A stretch of 64,000 bases of DNA, from assembly GCA_023376005.1 (NCBI GenBank), contig CM042157.1:16126225-16190224 (forward strand), in the 5' to 3' direction. Shown piece by piece: positions 32,450-42,338 of the stretch. Made by a program: the position numbers and the translations under genes. The notes under the pieces were generated by a model. That model saw only the letters and a list, made by a program, of their open reading frames with translations, was not told the origin of the DNA and did no database searches. Numbering within the stretch: the stretch's first letter is position 1; each line of letters begins with the position of its first letter. The DNA is from Doryteuthis pealeii (taxonomy: Eukaryota; Mollusca; Cephalopoda; Myopsida; Loliginidae).

Positions 32450-32455
<6 letters not shown>
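32147..32455 (+). mobile_element. tRNA-headed SINE carrying a hammerhead-like ribozyme
   Basis: The head GGCCAGCTGGTGTAATGG (A box from 32154) with GTCAGGGTTCGAATCAC (B box near 32197) is followed, 41 nt after TTCG, by CUGAUGA of a complete hammerhead-like fold. A tail (CGCCTAATTCATTAATTAT, AATTGTCGGCTAAAA) then ends at (AT)n. A pol III promoter and a self-cleaving RNA in one unit would match the known Schistosoma satellite precedent. Near-identical copy at 54364-54668. Confidence 0.7.
32236..32275 (+). ncRNA. hammerhead-ribozyme-like motif, complete fold
   Basis: Stem I UCUG/CAGA (4 bp, with a further AUC/GAU at 32227-32229 and 32280-32282 across an internal loop), CUGAUGA, stem II GGCC-UAAUA-GGCC, GAA, stem III AUG-UU-CAU, A at the cleavage position. 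Every invariant core base is present. In copy A' the stem III loop is UA instead of UU, a change that leaves pairing intact. Confidence 0.7.
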
Positions 32456-32494
<39 letters not shown>

Positions 32495-33034
32495 TAAAAA
32501 TATATATATATCATTTTAAAAAAGTTATATTAATTATGATCATTTCAAATATTCAACAAAGTGAATGTCAATAATTTATGGAGTCAGACAATTAAAAAAT
32601 AAAATAGAAAATAGTTATCTTCTTTTCTTCTCTGATGAATATGTTCGTATCTCTTGATATTTCACATTTGATTTTCGCATCAATCATTCATTGACAACTT
32701 TATTGTCATCTGAAAGGCATCGTTTATCAATTACGTTTAAATATCTCCGTTTAAAAATTCATGGCTTTTTTTTACCGCCAAAATTCAGACATATTCCATT
32801 CAAGATCAAACTTGGATCTATTGTACTCAATAAAAAGTAAAAGAACAAGGAGATGATTCAGCTGCATCGCGTGTGTCTTCAATAGACCGTTCGAAGTTTG
32901 GAGTTCGCTCGCTTTCCTCTTGTTCTCTCTTTCGACTATTCACCCCTTCTTTTATAATTTACCGATTATCAGGTGATTATTTTCTTACGTTATATTCTAT
33001 TTTATTGTATATTGTCAAATTGCTACACTGTACA
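32456..33034. other. (AT)n at the start, then no gene seen
   Basis: (AT)n with interruptions at 32456-32512, then ordinary AT-rich DNA conserved in A'. Confidence 0.5.
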
Positions 33035-33182
33035 ATTCAAGTTGAGGAATAAAAAGCGGATAAAACACAAACAACTTTATTTAATTGATATTTCGCCTTG
33101 GTGTATTAACGAAGCTTCATCAAAGTCTTGCCCGTATTATACAGTAGCCATCTTTTATCCGCTTTTATTCCTTAACATTTAA
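33035..33182. repeat. palindromic element, ~147 bp
   Basis: GAGGAATAAAAAGCGGATAA near 33041 and TTATCCGCTTTTATTCC near 33154 are inverted termini. The minus strand has UUGAUGA...GGCGAAAU inside, a possible but weak hammerhead relic. Confidence 0.6.
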
Positions 33183-33186
33183 TCAC

Positions 33187-33187
<1 letters not shown>

Positions 33188-33217
<30 letters not shown>

Positions 33218-33276
33218 TCAACAGACTAAGATAAATGGATATGAAAGCATACAAGTAGATAGATAGATAGATAGAC
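33188..33276. repeat. two (GATA)n tracts
   Basis: GATA repeats at 33188-33217 and 33258-33275. Confidence 0.9.
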
Positions 33277-33409
33277 CTCAATGAATAGGAGATTGACTTC
33301 TAAATACTTGAGACACTGTGTGTGCGGAATAAATTGCGGCCAACGATAAAAGAAAAAAATTCCTTAAAATAGGAGACTTATTAAAATACTAGAAACGGTT
33401 ACCCAGCGT

Positions 33410-33919
33410 TGTTGCAGATTGACTGTTTGTTTTGCGCGGGATGACGAAGATAACAAAGGACTTTGTCCTGGTGGTAGCGAACAAAGAAAACGTGTAGGCG
33501 TTTGAGAGCAACAAAATACTTCATCTGGACAAACGCTAATTTGAACAAAGAGAAAGGACTTCCGGTCAAGGAACAAAAGAATGTGTGGGCGGTCGTCAGT
33601 ATTTAAGCAGGTCATCAGGCAGACCCGAAGAGACACCCCAGAGAGACGGCGTAGAGAGCACAAGGTGTCTGACCGTCGATACGGTCGGGCGCTGCTGCGA
33701 GCAGTGAGGCTCGCCCACACCTTCCACCACACCAGCAGTGGTAGTGCCCATGATCCATGCCGTCACCCAACCCACCACGAGGTGAATTAAATAAACGTTA
33801 AAAGTCTTACTACTACATATGTCTACGTGTGAATCCTTATACTCCATTACTAACACATACGACCCAGCAACAGTATATACCATATACTATTTTGTGGCCT
33901 GAGCGAGCCCTATGCAACA
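33410..33919 (+). mobile_element. solo LTR, insertion polymorphic between the two copies
   Basis: A 510-bp unit starting TGTTGCAG and ending TATGCAACA, flanked on both sides by GCGT (33406-33409 and 33920-33923). Copy A' at about 55650 reads CCCAGCGTCACCTG with a single GCGT, exactly the empty site. A 4-bp target duplication and TG...CA ends fit a Ty3/gypsy-type LTR. It contains a GC-rich middle and AAATAAA near 33787. No internal region, so it is a recombination-derived solo LTR. Confidence 0.85.
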
Positions 33920-33923
33920 GCGT

Positions 33924-34199
33924 CACCTGGGTAGAGGGGGGAAACCCTGGTCTATTGATTTGTTTACTTGTGAGATTTACAAATGCTTGATATTTTTAAG
34001 TAAAATTTCAATGCTATTTCTATGTATATTTTAATTCTTAAATATCTTTGAATATAAATCAAATCTTCATAAGTTTTACACAAAAAAAACAACAACCGGT
34101 GATACTTAATGTGTATATATGTATTTATTTTGTCGTTAATTGTTTTATTTTCGTAGTTTCATCTGGACATACATAGCAATAACATAATCTTTACAGATC
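33924..34199. repeat. noncoding dispersed repeat
   Basis: The part from about 34010 (TATTTTAATTCTTAAATAT, ACCGGTGATACTTAATGTG, TTTGTCGTTAATTGTTTTAT) matches 22165-22340. A' copy at 56000-56165. Confidence 0.65.
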
Positions 34200-34910
34200 A
34201 CTGCCGTCCCTCACAATCCTATAACCCCACCACCAGAACCTTTCCTCTCATGAGCCCTCATATGTCTCAGCAATCCCGCTGCAGATCCACAAAGTTTGAG
34301 AAAAATATGACAAAGGAAGGACGTCCTTCCCATTGTACCGGATGGATCAGATGATGGATTCTGATGCTTATGTACCACCATATGTCTCTTAAGACCAGAA
34401 GCTGACTTACAAACTTTGTTATAGATTGCTCAAGACACATTGTTTGTTCCTGGAGTGTTTGTGAATTGTCCCTGATTAGATTTCCTATGATTGACATCCA
34501 GCCTTAGAAAGCAGAATCAGACCACATGTTTGTCATTTCCAACCCTCCATCTTCTCACCCATATGACAGGTGTATCCCTTTCGAAGTTGACGCTTGAGGT
34601 TTTCATGCTCAATTCTTTAACTCTCAAAACTGGTGCAGCCCTCATCCACATGAATTCTCCAGTCAGTTCTCTTTAATGCCAGCTTTTTCCAGTTGTCAAT
34701 ATCTATTTTTAACTTTTACAAGGTTGCTTTTTAAGCAATCCTTATACCTCTTCCAAGGCTTATTCTGTGGCCTTTTGCCATCATGCAGCTGATCGTAAAG
34801 GAGTTGCTTTGGCATTGTAATATCACTCATACGCACAACATGATTTGCCCATCACATTTGGGCCGTTATGATGAGAGTTACTATGCTCGTGCATCCTGCC
34901 ATTGTAGATG
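34200..34910 (-). pseudogene. LINE ORF2 C-terminal region with two C2H2-like fingers
   Basis: On the minus strand, pieces read PKQLLYDQLHDGKRPQNKPW, KRYKDCLKSNL, DNWKKLALKRTDWR, then (best seen in A') CAICNKVCKSASGLKRHM and CGSAAGLLSHMRAH. This matches the PK.LLYGEL...KRYKD.LK.NL...W...DR..WR ending of animal LINEs followed by fingers. Several frameshifts and stops. A' copy at 56170-56890, where the finger frame is open. Confidence 0.75.
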
Positions 34911-35261
34911 CCCTTTATAGATAGAAATAAATAAATAAAGATGGAAAGTAATTACAGTCTTACCTTTTCGGTTTGAATTGAAACTGTTTTTGTTCACTTA
35001 CCTAGAAAAAGAAAGAAGAAAATATTTTAATTAGTTATTCAATTTTTTTTAATATGGGGGTTGAGAATTTGTATTATTTAGATTTTTAGCACGACTGTGC
35101 TCATCGTTATTGTTGTACACACAATGTTTAGGCCGACTAATTGTAAAAATAACGCAAAATACTTAACACAGCCTTACACTTGTACCCGGTCATAGTTTAC
35201 GGAAGGAGAAGTATCTACCCCAATGGATTAAATAAGATTTTCGGTTTGAATTTCGGTGAAG
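34911..35261. other. no gene seen
   Basis: AT-rich, conserved in A'. Nothing recognised. Confidence 0.5.
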
Positions 35262-35400
35262 GCTCCCAATTACGGTATGGAGAGTTCCAAGTTCGACAAG
35301 AAGGTCCCCGAGTTTGACAAGTAACACCTGAAGAAGATTGGAGGGCATATCGGTTGAAACGTTCTACATAAAACAATAAAGATGAGGAAAATAATCAGAA
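35262..35400 (+). mobile_element. interspersed element (family of 4.8, 8.5 and 19.5 kb)
   Basis: Short TTCGACAAGAAGGTCCC units, then CACCTGAAGAAGATTGGAGG and CGGTTGAAACGTTC, then AAACAATAAAGATGAGG, ending in (CT)n. Copy A' (57220-57315) lacks 58 bp at its 5' side. Confidence 0.6.
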
Positions 35401-35429
35401 ATTGTCTCTCTGTCTCTCTGTCTCTGTTT

Positions 35430-35521
<92 letters not shown>

Positions 35522-35545
35522 ATGTGTGTGTGTGTGTGTGTGTGT
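35401..35545. repeat. (CT)n(AT)n(GT)n microsatellite
   Basis: Three dinucleotide blocks in series. Shorter and rearranged in A' (57316-57445). Confidence 0.9.
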
Positions 35546-35903
35546 GGAGGGATGTAAAATGGAAGTGAATTCGACAATTGTGTTGAAAGATAAATGGAAA
35601 GAAAATGTTGTATGGATAAAAAATGTTTATTTGAATGCCGACACAGGTTTCGACCAAGAGTTTTTCCTAGCATACATTGTATTCTATTTACTATTATTTT
35701 GAACACAAAATAAACTAGAATAATAATAGCGGAGAAATATCAAATTTAAGTATACAAAAATAGCAGTATTCTTCATGGCAAGAATATTTTGATATTTGAA
35801 AATAAAACAGTATGAATACAGAGAATTTGGACCTGTTCGAAAAAATTATGTTTCTCTGTTATTATTATTTCATTTTGTATTTAAAATAACAGTAAATATA
35901 TAT

Positions 35904-35993
<90 letters not shown>

Positions 35994-36589
35994 TGTGTCT
36001 GTGTGTCTGTGTGTGTGTGTGTGTGATAAACGTCAATAACTCACAAAAGTTCTGAATCAATATTTATCAAATTTAAGCGCGTCTATTTCCACTGTTAGTA
36101 AAATCTAACTAAATTTTCTGCCATTTTTAATGGTTAGCTTTTCAGATATCTTCAGACTCTGAAATCTAATAAAAAATTTTTTTTCTTATTGTTCATATAT
36201 ATGTTGAAACATGGGTAATGGGGAGGATCTAACAAATGCAGAAAAAAACAGAAAATAGTAAAGTTAAGTGAGGATATGCTCACTTGTATATATCAAAAAA
36301 TTTGCAGAGATCATTGAACGGTAAAGAAGGCTGTTGAAAATACGACTAAGTTGAGAATTCGAAGCAAAGGAGAAGCCATTTTTTAAAAATTATATATGTG
36401 TGTTGGGGAAACTGGATTTGTCATTAGTTGTATAATGTGAGTTTTTATTTATTTATTTTTTGTTTTTTGTTTTTTTGTCTGTTAATATTTATCTGTATGT
36501 CTATTTATCTATCTATTTATCTTGAATCTGACATCTGTCCTGGAAATGAACGTATATCATAGTGGGTTATAGCCAAACAAACATATTTG
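35546..36589. other. no gene; (AT)n(GT)n tract; allele-specific block
   Basis: (AT)n(GT)n at 35897-36025. From about 36373 to 36537 the sequence is unrelated to the corresponding part of A' (58268-58738). Confidence 0.5.
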
Positions 36590-36845
36590 GCCTCCGCATG
36601 ACCAGGATGTGATACAACAGTGATTAAACAGAGTGTAATTGGTTTGAATTCAGAGTTTTCCTTCTCTTATAGTGGTTAACTAGCCAATGTTAGAGAGCCT
36701 AGTCTACCATAACATCCATTGCTGGAGGAAGAGTAGATAAATACATACATTTCCCAAGGTTATTAGCGCTGTGTGAAATGCAAACACCCTTAACCAGGAT
36801 TTGAAATCGGGTCGTTGTCCATTTCCTACGATGGTAATTCCCATT
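36590..36845 (-). mobile_element. tRNA-type SINE, diverged
   Basis: The minus strand shows ACGGGTCG-like head remains, GCGCTAATAACCTTGGG and TCTGAATTCAAACC. Older than the 24.2 and 27.1 kb copies. A' copy at about 58780-59035. Confidence 0.6.
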
Positions 36846-37140
36846 TCTTCAAAGAAGGCAATTTCTACCTTCGACCATGCGTGATTAAAAAACCCAGCCC
36901 TCGACAGACAAGCCCTGTCACACATATCACATACATAGTCAGGCTTAAATGTAAGAAATGTGTCCAGGTCGTCCAACATGTGCCGAGATCGTAAATCCCG
37001 CTTCAGGATGCTCGAGCCGCCATACAGTTACCATAAACAGCACCTCGCAAAGTTTGCTATTGAAAATCCCGCATGGACACCTTGGTTCGCTAACATTTTC
37101 AAGGAACTGTAAATAACCCCAACTTTTCCCGAGTACTACC
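36832..37140 (-). pseudogene. LINE 3'-terminal fragment with C2H2-like finger
   Basis: The minus strand reads DYVCDMCDRACLSRAGFFNH, preceded by RLEHPEAG-like sequence, then a 3' part with AAGAAATGGGAAT. The upstream side ends at ACTACCGGGTACTCGAGC and (AT)n. Truncated relative of the 38.3 kb element. A' copy at 59030-59345. Confidence 0.65.
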
Positions 37141-37154
37141 GGGTACTCGAGCTA

Positions 37155-37207
<53 letters not shown>

Positions 37208-37437
37208 CTAGCAAATATAATGCAAGTATTTATGTTTTAATGTAATAGAATATATTAAATTAGAAAGACAAAGAAAACTAAATAAGAATGCAGATTAAAA
37301 GATTTGAAACAGAGGGGTTATAAACGAAAAATAGAACAACTGAATCTTACTCTTCCATCATATCTGTCTTTTATTGATAATCTTTCCTAATTTAACTACT
37401 TAGTTAAAATAGGAGGTGCAGAGTAGAAGTACAGTTA
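37141..37437. other. (AT)n 37158-37204, then no gene seen
   Basis: Nothing beyond the microsatellite; shortened to about 24 bp of AT in A'. Confidence 0.6.
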
Positions 37438-37740
37438 TTTCGCCTTGTTAATGGATTTCTTTTAAGATTTATCCCCGAGATTTTTGCTTATATTCATTAA
37501 GATAAAACTAAACAATAATACTAAGCACATATTTATAAAAAATCAAAATTGTAATATCAATATGCAAATTAGCCATCCAGTGAACACCGTAAACCACAAT
37601 TTTGTTGTTTATATAAATTCAATTCCATATTATTAGTATGTTGATTAGGCCAACAGTATTAATAATGTAAAAACAATTTTTATTAATAATTGAGGTTTAA
37701 ATAAAACTAAAATCATGGACAATGTGACATAAATGACTAA
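37438..37740. repeat. ~320-bp dispersed repeat (relative of 23.4 kb)
   Basis: Aligns with 23355-23690 across its length. A' copy at 59610-59890 lacks about 24 bp of the CAATTTTTATTAATAATTGAG part. Confidence 0.7.
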
Positions 37741-38204
37741 GGGAATTTTGACTTGAGTAGTGATATAGTTTCGGTTACAGACAAAGAAACACACAATCTC
37801 TATTATAATAATATATATCGTTACTTCCCACAAACATCAGTAGGTAAAACTTTGTTTTTACTTGGTAGGATTTATCATAACCAAAAATGACGTGAAAAAT
37901 AAGCGCACATTCTCAATAATCCAATCTAAACTGGTTTTAATTTAAGTCAGTTTACGCATAAGACGTTCATTGATTTTCGGATTATATACGAAATAAGCGT
38001 AATCGACGTTGATCCAAAGTCAGAAAACCGTGATTGAAATTCCTAAGTTAATCGATAAAGACTGAGATTAGGTTAACTTTCCGCTTCGCTAATTCTCAAA
38101 TCTAAATTTCACTCCGTAACGACGATCTAACAGTTGCTGCTTGTCCGTACAATTAGATGTTCAAAACGAAGTTTATTCAGTTAGTGGAAATTTCTAGAAG
38201 CTCA
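37741..38204. other. no gene seen
   Basis: Includes a faint echo of the 11.6/16.7 kb repeat (37771-37812). Rest unrecognised. Confidence 0.5.
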
Positions 38205-38206
38205 CA

Positions 38207-38237
<31 letters not shown>

Positions 38238-38960
38238 TATATATAACATATATATGGGTGTTGCCACTTCTTCAAGAATAAGGCCATTTCTGCAAGTTGT
38301 TTGTTTCCTGTCACACATGAACCCTTTCTTCTAGGTTTCACTCGCATGCGACGTATATGACCGAGAAGCCCAACCCTCGAAAGGCAGGCCCTGCCACACA
38401 GGTCACACATGTGGTCAGTCCCAGATGTAGGAGATGTGTCCATGCCGTCCGTCATGTGCCGCTTACGCAGATGCCGCTTTAGGATAGGGTGCTCGAGCTG
38501 CCTTACCTCAATTCCATACAGCAACCATGAGCCTGCTTTTACAAAAGAATGAGTACCCGGACCCCACCTTTGTCAACTGGTCCTCCTCGATGAAGCGGAT
38601 TTCCGCAAGGCTCAAGATGTCTGCCCCATATCGAGAGTTCTTTGCCACAGTACCAGTTCATTGTCCAGGGCCCCGGGAGATGTCCGAATATTTCAGGTGG
38701 CTATTGTTAGCTTAGGTTTGTTGTAATGCTTTCTTGCTTTCATTCTGTTAATGTGAACAGTCATCAGCCACTGGCTACCGGCCAGCTTGATATTTACTTA
38801 GGTCACCTTTTCTATACCCTTCCCAGGTATCTGGGTGGGCAGTACTACCCAGGGGCTACTCAGTTACTCACAACCTCGCCACGCATGTAGAAATATCTAC
38901 ACATGTTGACATGTTGTGCGCTTGTGCGACACGCTCAAATGCTCTCTTTCCCCGAAGACT
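38205..38960 (-). mobile_element. internally deleted mini-LINE: 5' endonuclease start fused to 3' finger
   Basis: Minus strand order: a 5' untranslated-like stretch (38960-38740, with ACCCAGGTACC-type LINE leader sequence), then RYGADILSLAEIRFIEEDQL and EVGPGYTFFCK (best frame in A'), directly followed by VRQLEHPILKRHLRKRHM and CDLCGRACLSRVGLLGHI. The first part is the N-terminal start of an APE-type LINE endonuclease; the second is the C-terminal end. Roughly 1,000 central codons are missing. Ends at (AT)n. Confidence 0.75.
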
Positions 38961-39183
38961 GGAATCAGTAAACAGCCGAGTAAATGACTGAAAGTATTTG
39001 GGAGCGCAGGTGGATGATCGTCGGAGTCCTACGGGGTCCACCCACACCGAGAAAAAAAAAGATTCCGTCCTGCTCTTTGCACTACAAAAATTTTCTCCTT
39101 TACTCATTTCGGACATATCGTTTCTGATCCAACCGATATATATATTATATATATATATTATATATATATATATATTATATAAG
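38961..39183. other. no gene; AT tract at 39135-39182
   Basis: Spacer conserved in A' (61085-61345). Confidence 0.5.
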
Positions 39184-39415
39184 TAAAGTCGTCGGGTCGG
39201 CCTAACGTCGGTATGAGCCATGCAAACGAGGGAGTCTATCCCTTTCACTAGCGCTAGACCAAGGAGATTATTTTAGCGTCTGAGGTGGAAGCCACACCTA
39301 CATCAGCTCCTTACTTACGCAAGATCCTGTGCTACTCATACGCTGAGTTGGCGAGGGTGGTATCGAACTAGGAACTTGTGGTGTCTAGCCGAACACTCTA
39401 TACGACTGAGCTTGG
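39184..39415 (-). mobile_element. tRNA-headed SINE, second family, full length
   Basis: Minus-strand copy of the 25.0-kb SINE with GCTCAGTCG(T)ATAGAGTG, CACCACAAGTTCCTAGTTCG and GGTGTGGCTTCCACCTC. 3' end at (AT)n. A' copy at 61346-61575. Confidence 0.75.
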
Positions 39416-39594
39416 ATCAAAAACGATATTTTCCGAAAAGTAATAAAGGATAGAATTGTTTTTGGTATGCAAAGAAGAGACGGAATCTGTTGATGAGGAG
39501 GACACGCATATAGCCAGGTGGTGCAACTCATTGGATGAGGATGCCAAAATCGAGGACATTTCGGGTTTATAAGCTGTAACTTATGTATATATAA
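39416..39594. other. nothing recognised
   Basis: Conserved in A' (61576-61760) with small indels, including TTTTTGGTATGCAAAGAAGA. Confidence 0.5.
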
Positions 39595-39812
39595 TGTGTA
39601 AAAAAGTATCGAGATGTTTTGTACTTGTGACACACCTTGTATTCTGAAAATTAAGTTCCCATTCATTGTCCATATCTATCTTGGTAAATCAGCTTCAAAC
39701 CGACACTTTTATGACGACTTGTATTCCTTAAATCAAGGTTCCATTAATTGTTCATTTTTATCTTGGTAAATAAGCTTCAGTCTCGATAAACTTTATGACA
39801 CACCTTATACAC
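39595..39812. repeat. MITE-like TGTGTCAAA element
   Basis: AAGTATCGAGATGTTTTGTA, GACACACCTTGTATTCTG, TATCTTGGTAAAT and a final GACACACCTTATAC. Family of 3.85 and 29.4 kb. Ends in (AC)n(AT)n at 39811-39866. Confidence 0.5.
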
Positions 39813-39879
39813 ACACACATACACCACACACACACACGCACATATATATATATATATATATATATTATAGCTAACACAC

Positions 39880-40107
39880 TCATTTCGCGGGAGGCTGCGA
39901 ATTCAGAGATTGTTTCTTCTCCTAGAATGGTTGCCGTGCCAAGGGTAATGAGTGCAGTTTTTCCTGCTAATAGCAGGAGAAGCTTAGACGGATTCATATC
40001 TTTATAAGAGCATTAGCGCGAAAGAAACTCAAAGAACCTTGTCCAAATTTGAACGCGTATCGCCGAGATCATTTTCAGCAGCAATACCATTGAACCACCG
40101 TGCCGAA
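39880..40107 (-). mobile_element. tRNA-type SINE, diverged
   Basis: The minus strand has GGTGGTTCAATGGTATTGCT (A box), GCGTTCAAATTTGG (B box), GCGCTAATGCTCTTATA and TCTGAATTCGCAGCC. Diverged member of the 24.2-kb family. A' copy at 62045-62278. Confidence 0.6.
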
Positions 40108-40309
40108 AAGCTCTTGTTAATTTGACAATTGTTTACAACTGAACCAGGAATTATGCAATTATTCTGTATTAGATATGAATATATAATCAGCCCAATCTGA
40201 CGTGTCCTTGTGTAATATCCACACGAAAACATCACTTATGATGACAAACCCACTCCGCTGAATTTACTACAACAGTTTCAACTCAAGAATAAATTCAATT
40301 TTGATCTGT
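40108..40309. other. nothing recognised
   Basis: Short spacer conserved in A'. Confidence 0.5.
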
Positions 40310-40460
40310 ACAGTAAAGCATTTAGGAGCTGACGGTATGTTTCCGCTCTACTCCTACTTCATCTAAAACAAATGTCCCCGGTTTAGCACTGGCAAAAAAG
40401 GCGTAGACTCCCTCGCTGACAAGCATCTACACACAATACGACAACCACCGACTATACTAT
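40310..40460 (+). mobile_element. 3' part of a 25.0-kb-type SINE
   Basis: TTTAGGAGCTGACGGTATG, CCGGTTTAGCACTGGCAAAA and ACTCCCTCGCTGACAAGC. The head is missing. Confidence 0.6.
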
Positions 40461-40477
40461 AGTAGTTTTTTCATGGA

Positions 40478-40972
40478 GGCGCGGTGTCTAATGATTGAGT
40501 ATAGTAGCATAGGACTTGTCGACCCGAGTTCAATTCCTGGACGAAGCTGTTTGCATTGGGAAAGGTATGAATTCAATTCTCCCTCCAGCTATGGGCAAAT
40601 AACAAGGCGAACTGGGCTCTTTAACCATTGATTTTTGAACCATAGAATGTACAAACAAAAATACGTAATTTTCTTTGGTGAAAAATATGAATAACCTGAA
40701 TTTAAGTTTATATTGAAATTTCATCCTTTAAATGTGTGATAAACGGACAGGTAGTTTACAAGTAATTGTCATCTGAGTTGGATTCTCACTGGGTTCCATG
40801 TTATATCCATGTTAGCTTTGATATATTTCAGCAATTATACATAATTTGCTGAAATATATCAAAGCTAACATGGATATAATCAAGACAATTCTACAATGGA
40901 TTATTCTAAAAAAAATTTAAAAATAATAATAAAAATTGACATTGTGTCGCATCCTGCTCGTGCGGAGGGGTT
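40478..40972 (+). mobile_element. tRNA-headed SINE split by nested insertion
   Basis: The head GGTGTCTAATGATTGAG with B box GAGTTCAATTCCTGG and body (GCATTGGGAAAGG, CTCCAGCTATGGGCAAAT) run to about 40625. The SINE 3' end (CGCATCCTGCTCGTGCGGAG) reappears at 40947. The 310 bp between contain the hairpin 40801-40879. A' copy at 62645-63165. Confidence 0.65.
40801..40879. repeat. near-perfect 79-bp hairpin
   Basis: TTATATCCATGTTAGC...GCAATTAT is mirrored by ATAATTTGC...GCTAACATGGATATAA. The A' version (62979-63054) is a perfect 76-bp palindrome with no spacer. Confidence 0.85.
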
Positions 40973-40979
40973 GGTAAAT

Positions 40980-41576
40980 ATATATACTATAGTAGTTTTA
41001 ACTCAAAAATATATTCAATTATTTTTTCTGTGGAAAAAGATTAGTGTTGAGGAATTGGAAAATATTGTAGAGTACATAGATAACATTTATGTTTGCATGC
41101 AAATACGACATAATTAGATTAATACCTGCCAAACGAAATGTTGTCACTTCAATCATCTAGACACAGAGGAAAAGGAGAAAAATAGTCTGTTATATTTTAC
41201 GAATTATTTCGGCCAAGCAGACTAACGTCTCTACGTGCAAGAATTGAAAACTTCCTAAATAAATTCCTTTACCCAGAGATTCCATCAGGAAAACGAAATT
41301 CAACCATTTGCTCATTTAGAAAACCGTAGACATTTGAAATCAGTAAACTTAAAAGTTTTTTGTTTTTTATTGAGAAGAGATTAGTTTGTGTTTAACGGAA
41401 ATCCACATTGAGGTTCATTCAATGCCAAATCTCTTTTATATATATATATTAACATTGATTATAGATGTGTTGGTCATTGTTTCGTTTTGCTGGAATTGGC
41501 GTACCAAAGGCAGTATTATTTGCAGAGTGGAATGAGCCTGTTAATATCAATAAAATAAATATATGGTTTTAACATA
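40980..41576. other. no gene seen
   Basis: AT-rich. Mirrored at 46140-46700 and repeated at 63170-63775. Confidence 0.5.
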
Positions 41577-41735
41577 TTATTTTATTAGGATGACAAAAGA
41601 ATTCACGACCTATAATTGGTTTCATGCGAGGCAATCGTAGGTGAAGATTTCAAATTCATTTGAATATTTCATCTGATGATTGTCGCATGAAACCAATTAG
41701 TAGTGATGTTTTTGATATAAATAGATATGTAAAAT
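41577..41735. repeat. palindromic mini-element with hammerhead-like core
   Basis: Foldback element of about 160 bp with TTGGTTTCATGCGAGGCAAT against its inverse. Best copy at 63778-63958. Here the minus-strand core (41602-41645) reads CUACGA, one base short of CUGACGA. Confidence 0.65.
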
Positions 41736-41758
41736 CTTTATATATGTATTTTTTATAT

Positions 41759-41791
<33 letters not shown>

Positions 41792-41792
41792 C

Positions 41793-41827
<35 letters not shown>

Positions 41828-42021
41828 AGTTTCGACACACTTCTGTTTTGTTATCAGATCGAATGGGGGTGGGAAGATCTGTCAGGCTTCTTTCTTCATA
41901 CATCTAAATATTAATTGTTATTTACACAAAAATCCTTATAAATTAAACCCTTTAATAATATTATATTATATTATATATACAAACACACAAACAACACCAT
42001 TATTATTAATATATAATAATC
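41736..42021. repeat. AT microsatellites
   Basis: AT tracts at 41758-41824 with spacer. No gene. Confidence 0.7.
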
Positions 42022-42218
42022 AATGGTATATTTGGTTTCACACTCATTAACTTAAAGTTTCATGGTAATCCAATCATCAGATGAGATCAGTGGTGGATGT
42101 CAAAAACCAGTCGTGAAAATTTTTCACGACTGGTTTTTGACATCTCAACCATGATCTCATCTGATGATTGGTTACCATGAAACTTTTTGTTATGAGTGTG
42201 AAATCATATATTACCATT
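42022..42218. repeat. ~197-bp palindromic mini-element
   Basis: Near-perfect foldback centred at GTGAAAATTTTTCACG (42114-42129). Outer arms AATGGTATAT... / ...ATATTACCATT. The mirrored, noisier copy is at about 45418-45608. Confidence 0.8.
42156..42196 (+). ncRNA. hammerhead-ribozyme-like motif in the palindrome arm
   Basis: Stem I CUCAU/AUGAG (5 bp), CUGAUGA, stem II UGG-UUA-CCA (with a U-U next to the core), GAA, a minimal stem III AC-UUUUU-GU, U at the cleavage position (GUU). Confidence 0.55.
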
Positions 42219-42300
42219 TAATTATGAATCTGCTTCTGCTTTTTAGCATTGAGCACCTTTCCATAATACTTTTCTCATTATATAATCATTCACTATTCAT

Positions 42301-42338
<38 letters not shown>

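Noticed and set aside
33060..33130. Hammerhead in the 33.0-kb palindrome
   Set aside because: It has UUGAUGA and GGCGAAAU, but stems I and III do not pair, so it is not counted.
36832..36979. C2H2 zinc-finger transcription factor genes (31.9, 34.3, 36.9, 38.4, 56.3, 60.6 kb)
   Set aside because: Isolated one- or two-finger ends joined to LINE C-terminal sequence, mostly broken and 5' truncated. They are LINE remnants.
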